Of a DNA stretch of 39,426 bases, positions 34,008 to 39,426 are shown in pieces; position 1 is the first letter of the stretch, and each line of letters opens with the position of its first letter. Made by a program: the position numbers and the translations under genes. The notes beneath the pieces were generated by a model. The model was not told where the DNA came from. It worked only from the letters and a program-made list of their open reading frames with translations, and ran no database searches. Source of the DNA: Pirellulales bacterium. Its GTDB lineage: Bacteria > Planctomycetota > Planctomycetia > Pirellulales > Lacipirellulaceae. Where the stretch lies: NCBI GenBank assembly GCA_020849945.1, contig JADZFK010000227.1, positions 1-39,426 of the forward strand, read 5' to 3'.

Positions 34008-35309
34008 ATGGACGAAACTCTTTTCGATCTGCCGCAGGCTCCTTTGCAGGTTTCCGAGCGAGCGACCCTCGTCCATTCGTCTGTAGAAATGCTTGGTGGG
34101 GGCACGCCGCAAACGACGACGCCTATCCAATCGAGTGCAAGCAGCCAGGCTTCCGAGGGATCGAATGCGGTGGTGGCCTCGTCGGCCAAGGCGTCGGGCT
34201 CGCAATTTGCCGTTTCGAGCGGGTTATTGTGGCTGATGCTGTTTGGCCTTCTCGCGTTGCTTGCTGGGCCGATTGTCGTGGGCCGATTCGTTTACGAAAT
34301 GCGGTACAACGAACTCAAAGCCGGCTACGACATCTCCTCGACCACGCTTACCCAAGTCAAGTCGAGGCTTAACGACCTGGAACTTGCGTCGCGGCTTGTG
34401 GCGAAGCGGGCCGAGCCGAGTGTCGTAAGCATCACGCGCCCCAGTGGCCGCAACCTCGATGGCCAAGGCTCGGGCGTCATTGTCGATAAGTCTGGCTATA
34501 TCGTTACGAATTTCCATGTCGTCAACGGCATGAATAAGGTGCAAGTTCGCTTGAGCGATCGCCGCGTGGCCGAGGCCAAGGTCGTCGGCACCGATGCGAT
34601 GAACGACATCGCGGTTCTGAAGATTGAGTTGGACAATCTCATCCCAGCCGAGTGGGGCAACAGCGATCGACTTGAAGTTGGCGACTTGGTGTGGGCGCTG
34701 GGAAGCCCGTACGGGCTAGAACGGAGCCTGACTTTCGGCATCATCAGCGCCAAAGCGCGCCGCAGTAGCAGCTACGTTAGCCGTAGCCCGTATCAGGAGT
34801 ACCTTCAAACCGATGCCGCCGTGAACCCGGGCAACAGTGGCGGGCCGCTGGTGAATATCGAAGGGCAGGTTGTGGGCATCAATGCGGCCATATTCGGCAC
34901 CGCCTACCAGGGGATCAGCTTCTCGATACCGAGTTCCATTGCTCGTGCCCGTTACGAAGAGCTGAAGGCGAAGGGCCACATCGATCGCGCCTGGTTGGGC
35001 ATCTTGCCGCTCGATGTGCCCGAGGACCTTCGTGCCCGGTTTGGCCTGGAACTTGGCGAAGGAGTGCTTGTCGGCACGGTTGAGCGCGGGGCACCGGCCG
35101 GAAGAGTGGGCGTTCAGCCGGGGGATATCATTCTCAAGTGGAACGACCATGTTGCGAGCGACCCCACGCTGCTGAGTCGGACGATTGCCGCGACCGACAT
35201 CGGTTCCACTGCGAAACTTGTGCTTGTGCGATACACCGGCAAGAATAAAGAACAACTTGCCTTCGACGTGAAAGTCGAACGCCGCCCCCAAGACGAAGAC
35301 GAGCGATAG
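34008..35309 (+). CDS. HtrA/DegP-type serine protease, membrane-anchored
   Basis: 433 residues. One membrane helix at about 72-92 (GLLWLMLFGLLALLAGPIVV) follows a disordered Ser/Thr/Gln-rich N-terminus, so the protease domain faces the periplasm-like side. The catalytic triad is present: His170 in IVTNFHVVN, Asp200 in MNDIAVLK and Ser277 in NPGNSGGPL. Conserved strands GSGVIVDKSGYIVTN, VGDLVWALGSPYGL and GQVVGINAAIF fit HtrA. One PDZ domain (about 325-425) ends the chain (DLRARFGLELGEGVLVGTV, AGRVGVQPGDIILKWN). It is expected to degrade misfolded envelope proteins. dnaG follows after 40 bases on the same strand. Whether the two share transcripts is open. Confidence 0.95.
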   Translation: MDETLFDLPQAPLQVSERATLVHSSVEMLGGGTPQTTTPIQSSASSQASEGSNAVVASSAKASGSQFAVSSGLLWLMLFGLLALLAGPIVVGRFVYEMRYNELKAGYDISSTTLTQVKSRLNDLELASRLVAKRAEPSVVSITRPSGRNLDGQGSGVIVDKSGYIVTNFHVVNGMNKVQVRLSDRRVAEAKVVGTDAMNDIAVLKIELDNLIPAEWGNSDRLEVGDLVWALGSPYGLERSLTFGIISAKARRSSSYVSRSPYQEYLQTDAAVNPGNSGGPLVNIEGQVVGINAAIFGTAYQGISFSIPSSIARARYEELKAKGHIDRAWLGILPLDVPEDLRARFGLELGEGVLVGTVERGAPAGRVGVQPGDIILKWNDHVASDPTLLSRTIAATDIGSTAKLVLVRYTGKNKEQLAFDVKVERRPQDEDER

Positions 35310-35349
35310 TCGCCGCTTTCGGCGTGGGCGGTCACCGGAGGACCACCTC

Positions 35350-37311
35350 GTGAGTTTCGGCCCCGCCTTCGATGCCAAGGAGCAAATCCGGCAGGCGATT
35401 GACATCGTCGATCTGGTTGGCGGCTACGTGCAGTTGCGGCGGCAAGGGCGCAATTTCGTCGGCATCTGCCCCTGGCACGACGACAGTCGCCCCAGTTTGC
35501 AAGTCAACCCCGATCGCCAATCGTTCAAATGCTGGGTTTGCGATTACGGCGGCGATATCTTCAGCTTCATCATGCGGGCCGAGAACCTCGAGTTTCGCGA
35601 AGCCATCGAGCTTCTGGCCGAGCGAGCGGGCGTTGTGCTCCGTCCGACCCCTCGCCATTTTTCGGAAACCGAACCGGGCGGCCCTTCGGTTCCGTCGGGC
35701 GGTGCGGCCGATCGCCCCGACCCCCTCAACGACAAACGCGCCTTGTTGCGTGTGCTTTCGTGGGCGGAAGAGCAATTCCACCGCTTTCTCGTCTCGGCCG
35801 CCGAGGCCGAGCCTGGCCGCGCCTACTTGGCCGATCGCAAGCTCAACGACGAAACCGTCCGCCGCTTCCGCCTCGGGTTTGCACCGAACCGGTGGGATTG
35901 GCTCCTCGAACAAGCCCGCCGCGAGAATCTGCCGATCGCGTTGCTCGAGCGCGTCGGGCTCTTGCGTCGTCGGGAACTTGAAGGCGGTGGCGTCGGCGGC
36001 GGCTCGGGCCATTACGATTGGTTCCGCGGCCGCGTGATGTTCCCCATACGCGATGCTCGATCGCGGTGCATCGCGTTCGGAGGCCGCGTGCTACCACAGC
36101 TAGCAGATGACCGGAGTGCCAAATACATTAACTCGCCCGAAACCCCCCTGTTTTCCAAGAATCGCGAGTTATACGGCCTGGATGCCGCTCGCGAACACTT
36201 CAAGAACGCGGGAGGCGCGATCGTCATGGAAGGCTACACGGATTGCCTAATGGCCCATCAGCACGGCATTCCGAATTGTGTGGCCGTCCTTGGCACAGCC
36301 CTCGGCGATCGACACTTGCAACTGCTGCGGCGATACACCGATAGCATTACCCTCGTGCTCGATGGCGATGCGGCCGGGCGGCGCCGCACGAACGAAATCC
36401 TGGATGCCTTGCTGGCACTGTTTGAAAAAAATTCTGTCGATTTGCGAATACTGACCTTGCCAGAAGGGATCGATCCGTGTGATTTTATAGTTGAGCATGG
36501 AAGCCAACAGTTCCTGCAACTGGTCGACGAAGCGGTCGACGCGCTGGAACACAAATTCAACACGGTGACCAACGGATTGGACACTCTCACCGATACTCAT
36601 CGAGCCTCGCAAGCCGCCGAGCAGTTGCTGGCCGCGCTGGCGCAAATACGGCCAGCCGGGGGCGGCGCTTCTTCGCAGGTGTTACTGCGTGAAGAGCAGA
36701 TGCTGAGCCGTATTGCTCGCAAATTTCACTTGCAAGAGGAAATGTTGCGGAGCCGGCTTCGGGCAATTCGTCGCGGGGCGCAAAAGCAACCTGCCGCTCA
36801 GCGAGCGGCCGTTTCGACCTCGGCAGCCGAGGAGACGGGCGAAGGCGGGCCGGCCACTTCCCTACCTGCCGCCGAGTTGCCAACCTGGGATCGCGAGGTG
36901 ATCGAGCTGATGCTGCTCGATGCCGCCATGGCGACCCGGCTCATTGCCGTGGTGGCCCCGGCCGCATTTACGTCGCCGGTCGCACGGCGGATATTCGTCG
37001 GCTATTGTCGCCTTGCCGAGCATGGAATCCACGGTGATTTTGGCCGACTTCTCGCCGCGTTCGACGAACCTTGGATCAAGAACATCCTGGTGGAATTCGA
37101 CGAATCGGCTTCCGCGAAGACGGCCGCCGATCGTGAGCGTTGGCTTGCGGACCTGCTCGAATCGCACCGCCGCCGCGACGAGGAAGTCGCCCGTCGCACG
37201 TCGCTGGCCGCCGCCCGACAAGATCAAACCAATGCCGAACAACTCTTGGCCCAATTCTGTCAGCAATCCTCCAACCAACACCGAGCTGAATACGAAAGGA
37301 GGAAGAAGTAG
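35350..37311 (+). CDS. dnaG: DNA primase
   Basis: Makes RNA primers for DNA replication with the DnaB helicase. 653 residues from the GTG at 35350, preceded by CGGAGG. The CHC2 zinc finger is Cys40, His43, Cys61 and Cys64 (CPWHDDSRPS, then CWVCDYGG). The core follows: GRAYLADRKLNDETVRRFRL, FRGRVMFPIRDARSRCIAFG, and the Toprim domain with VMEGYTDCLMAHQHG near 292 and LVLDGDAAG near 337, where acidic residues bind magnesium. The C-terminal 200 residues, Ala/Gln/Arg-rich and variable, should contact the helicase. It precedes rpoD with a 254-base gap, the classic macromolecular synthesis pair. rpsU is not in front of dnaG. Confidence 0.97.
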   Translation: MSFGPAFDAKEQIRQAIDIVDLVGGYVQLRRQGRNFVGICPWHDDSRPSLQVNPDRQSFKCWVCDYGGDIFSFIMRAENLEFREAIELLAERAGVVLRPTPRHFSETEPGGPSVPSGGAADRPDPLNDKRALLRVLSWAEEQFHRFLVSAAEAEPGRAYLADRKLNDETVRRFRLGFAPNRWDWLLEQARRENLPIALLERVGLLRRRELEGGGVGGGSGHYDWFRGRVMFPIRDARSRCIAFGGRVLPQLADDRSAKYINSPETPLFSKNRELYGLDAAREHFKNAGGAIVMEGYTDCLMAHQHGIPNCVAVLGTALGDRHLQLLRRYTDSITLVLDGDAAGRRRTNEILDALLALFEKNSVDLRILTLPEGIDPCDFIVEHGSQQFLQLVDEAVDALEHKFNTVTNGLDTLTDTHRASQAAEQLLAALAQIRPAGGGASSQVLLREEQMLSRIARKFHLQEEMLRSRLRAIRRGAQKQPAAQRAAVSTSAAEETGEGGPATSLPAAELPTWDREVIELMLLDAAMATRLIAVVAPAAFTSPVARRIFVGYCRLAEHGIHGDFGRLLAAFDEPWIKNILVEFDESASAKTAADRERWLADLLESHRRRDEEVARRTSLAAARQDQTNAEQLLAQFCQQSSNQHRAEYERRKK

Positions 37312-37421
37312 TTGTGTTAGTTTTTAGTCGTTAGTTGTTAGGTGGAAGGAGGAAGGTGGAAGGGATTAGCGGCGGCTTCTGTTGATTTGCCGTGGCGAGC
37401 CACACTTTCTGCCATCACCCG

Positions 37422-37465
37422 CCGCAATCCCGAATCCGCAATCCCGAAATCCGCAATCCCGAAAT
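37422..37465 (+). repeat. Short tandem repeat between dnaG and rpoD
   Basis: Three units in a row: CCGCAATCCCGAAT (14 bases), then CCGCAATCCCGAAAT twice (15 bases). Unit length is not a multiple of three and no reading frame uses it. It lies about 100 bases before the rpoD start. Confidence 0.85.
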
Positions 37466-37565
37466 CCCCGCCACAGCCTACCCTGTTTACGGATGAGCAG
37501 GACCTTTGGCGGTTGTTCTTCGCCCCCTCATGACCAGCCGCACACGACGTGCGGGAGGAGCCGAA

Positions 37566-39227
37566 ATGATATCGCAAATCGTTGATCCCACCCTTCAGCA
37601 ACTCTTAGCCAAAGCCAAGTCTCAAGGACATCTCACGTATGAAGACGTGAGCGCGGTGCTGCCTGATGAAATCGAAGGCACCGACTGTATCGACACCGTT
37701 CTCAGCGAGATCGATCGCCTGGGGATCGAGCTGGTGGATGGCCCCAACTCGCACCGCCGGGAACTTGCCGAGCAACCCGTGGAAGTGGCCGACGGCGATC
37801 GCTCATTCCTGTTGTCCGAGGGCATATTCAGCGGTTCGAGCGATCCGATTCGCATGTACCTTGCGCAGATGTCGCACATCCCGTTGCTCACGCGTGACGA
37901 GGAAATCCGGCTGGCCAAGAAGATCGAACTTACACGCAAGCGATTCCGCCGCAACTTGTTGCGGTCGTTCTTTGCATTGGAATCGACGGTGAAGGTGCTC
38001 GATCGCGTTCATCGGGGCGAATTGCCGTTCGACCGGACGATCAAAGTATCGCTGACCGAACGGCTGACGAAGGAGCAGGTACAGGCCCGCATGCCGCATA
38101 ATCTGCCTTTGCTGAGCCATCTCATGGAGCAGCAGAGGGGAGATTTTGCCGTGCTCACAAGCCGCAAGGCAACGAGCGACGACAAGGCCTCGGCCCGTAC
38201 TCGCTACCTTCGCCGCCGGGAAAAAATGCTGGTGCTCGTCGAAGAGCTTAGCCTGCGGACCCGACGTGTACAGCCGCTCATTCGCCAACTCGAAGAGATA
38301 TCGAACCGCATGAATGAGTTGCGGCACGAACTGGAAGACCTGCGCGCGACGGGGGCCCCGGCCGACAAAATCGCCTCGGTTCGTCACGAGCTCAAAGTGC
38401 TGATGCAACGCACGCTCGAAAGCCCCGAGAGTTTGCGTCGTCGCTGCCGCCAACTGCGCGCGCAGTTCCAGCAGTTCGAGGATGCCAAGCGAGAGCTTTC
38501 CAGCGGCAATCTGCGGCTTGTCGTGTCGATCGCCAAGAAGTACCGCAACCGCGGCCTTTCGTTTCTCGACCTTATTCAGGAAGGCAATACGGGGTTGATG
38601 CGGGCGGTCGATAAATACGAGTACCGCCGCGGCTTCAAGTTTTCCACGTATGCCACGTGGTGGATCCGCCAGGCGATTACCCGGGCGATTGCCGACCAGG
38701 CTCGCACGATCCGCATCCCGGTTCACATGATCGATGTGCTGATGAAGCTTCGCAACGCGGCCAAGAAGTTGCAGCAGGAAATGGGCCGCGAACCCACGAC
38801 CGAAGAAACGGCCCTGGCAGCCGGAATTTCGATCGAGGAGACCGAACGCGTGCTCGATATCGGCCGACACCCGATCAGCCTCGACCGGCCCATCGGCGAA
38901 AGCGATGACGGCAACTTCGGCGAGTTTGTGCAAGATACGACCACCGAATCGCCCCACAAGTTGGCGAACATCGGTATGCTCCGCGAGCGGATCGAAGAGC
39001 TGCTCAAGACACTCACCTTCCGCGAACGCGAAATCATCCGCCTGCGATATGGCCTGGCCGACGGGTACTCGTACACGCTCGAAGAAGTGGGCCGCATCTT
39101 CAAAGTGACCCGCGAACGCGTGCGGCAGATCGAGGCGAAGGCCGTGGCCAAGCTGCAAAACCCGGTTCGCAGCCGATACCTGGAAGCCTTCGTGCCGGAA
39201 GCCGTCGCATCGGCGGCGGCCGCTTGA
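37566..39227 (+). CDS. rpoD: Primary sigma factor (sigma-70 family)
   Basis: Directs RNA polymerase to housekeeping promoters. 553 residues from the ATG at 37566, chosen for the GGGAGGAG eight bases before it; upstream in-frame starts lack a ribosome site. Residues about 10-55 resemble region 1.1 ([21 protein letters not shown]). Region 1.2 contains [21 protein letters not shown]. The stretch up to about 315 is the variable insert. Regions 2.1-2.4 follow: [57 protein letters not shown]. Region 3 has RTIRIPVHM, and region 4 has [15 protein letters not shown] with a helix-turn-helix [18 protein letters not shown] clear intrinsic terminator lies 48 bases after the stop. Confidence 0.97.
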   Translation: MISQIVDPTLQQLLAKAKSQGHLTYEDVSAVLPDEIEGTDCIDTVLSEIDRLGIELVDGPNSHRRELAEQPVEVADGDRSFLLSEGIFSGSSDPIRMYLAQMSHIPLLTRDEEIRLAKKIELTRKRFRRNLLRSFFALESTVKVLDRVHRGELPFDRTIKVSLTERLTKEQVQARMPHNLPLLSHLMEQQRGDFAVLTSRKATSDDKASARTRYLRRREKMLVLVEELSLRTRRVQPLIRQLEEISNRMNELRHELEDLRATGAPADKIASVRHELKVLMQRTLESPESLRRRCRQLRAQFQQFEDAKRELSSGNLRLVVSIAKKYRNRGLSFLDLIQEGNTGLMRAVDKYEYRRGFKFSTYATWWIRQAITRAIADQARTIRIPVHMIDVLMKLRNAAKKLQQEMGREPTTEETALAAGISIEETERVLDIGRHPISLDRPIGESDDGNFGEFVQDTTTESPHKLANIGMLRERIEELLKTLTFREREIIRLRYGLADGYSYTLEEVGRIFKVTRERVRQIEAKAVAKLQNPVRSRYLEAFVPEAVASAAAA

Positions 39228-39275
39228 TTTCCTTTTCCGCGTGAACAAACGACGATTCCGCGGCAAACTTCACAT

Positions 39276-39304
39276 GGCCGCCGGTCAATGACTGGCGGCT
39301 TTTT
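39276..39304 (+). terminator. Intrinsic terminator of rpoD
   Basis: GCCGCCGG pairs with CTGGCGGC (one G-T pair) around TCAATGA, followed by five T. The first base of the intron-like sequence comes straight after the T-tract. Confidence 0.85.
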
Positions 39305-39426
39305 GTTTGCCAGGCATGTTTTGTTTCTGGGAGGTGTAAGTCCTCTGGGTGCCGTGATGACCGGAAGCTCAAGGCTAGGCAAGGGTGTCCGCCGCGAGGT
39401 GGGATCTGAAGGAAGCCGATGCCATA
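39305..39426 (+). mobile_element. Group II intron, 5' end, class IIC-like, cut by window edge
   Basis: Begins GTTTGCCAGGCATG, similar to the start of the Oceanobacillus class IIC intron (GUGUGCCCGGCAUG), with GTTTG instead of the usual GTGYG. GGGAGGTGTAAGTCC lies at 39330-39344. GCAAGGGTGTCCGCC starts at 39379 and GGGATCTGAAGGAAGC follows at 39401-39416; this is the domain I core as I know it from group IIC introns. Class IIC introns typically insert just behind terminator hairpins, exactly as here. The reverse transcriptase and domain V lie outside the window, so completeness is unknown. Confidence 0.88.

Noticed and set aside
39305-39330. A second terminator or a new gene start after rpoD
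   Set aside because: The sequence matches the beginning of a group II intron better, and it has no stem with a T-run of its own.

Overview
The window looks like chromosomal DNA of a planctomycete, most likely a Pirellulales-type member of Planctomycetota. This is inferred from gene content and style, not from a database search. Supporting signs are GC-rich genes of low density, long repeat-filled intergenic gaps, glycine/methionine-rich membrane and secreted proteins, a membrane-anchored Ser/Thr kinase, a Tat-exported TIM-barrel isomerase-like protein, and a type A RNase P RNA. The window holds 25 full genes, one partial transposase, one structural RNA and the first bases of a group II intron.

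Left part (1-10.7 kb): the end of an insertion sequence, then a leftward cluster made of a PilM-PilN-like fusion and two single-pass membrane proteins with Gly/Met/Pro-rich linkers. A large GH38-like carbohydrate-active protein is divergent from it. An inverted pair of about 165-bp repeats (2861-3036 and 10533-10693) brackets most of this block.

Middle-left (10.8-20.3 kb): cmk and plsC overlap by 4 bases. Next come a glycine-rich secreted protein, a long coiled-coil protein, thioredoxin, a POT-family transporter, a Ser/Thr kinase and isocitrate dehydrogenase. The last three form a tight leftward row (icd, kinase, transporter).

Middle (20.3-28.7 kb): a Tat-exported TIM-barrel protein, a ribbon-helix-helix protein with its own terminator, rnpB on the minus strand with a perfect -10 box, a possible structured RNA, an HU-like protein with a C-terminal extension, a tiny lipoprotein, pyrD, trpS, and a DUF433/DUF5615 toxin-antitoxin-like pair.

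Right part (28.9-39.4 kb): a second TIM-barrel protein, a CHAD protein whose 3' end overlaps convergent aat, a zinc-ribbon membrane protein, an HtrA-type protease, and dnaG-rpoD (the macromolecular synthesis pair, here without rpsU). The rpoD terminator is followed directly by the 5' end of a group IIC-like intron that runs off the window.

At least four families of dispersed non-coding repeats fill the gaps. No CRISPR array, tRNA gene, prophage or recognisable defence island was seen. The most interesting items are the intron at the rpoD terminator, the pilus-platform-like cluster, the repeat families and the structured segment upstream of HU.
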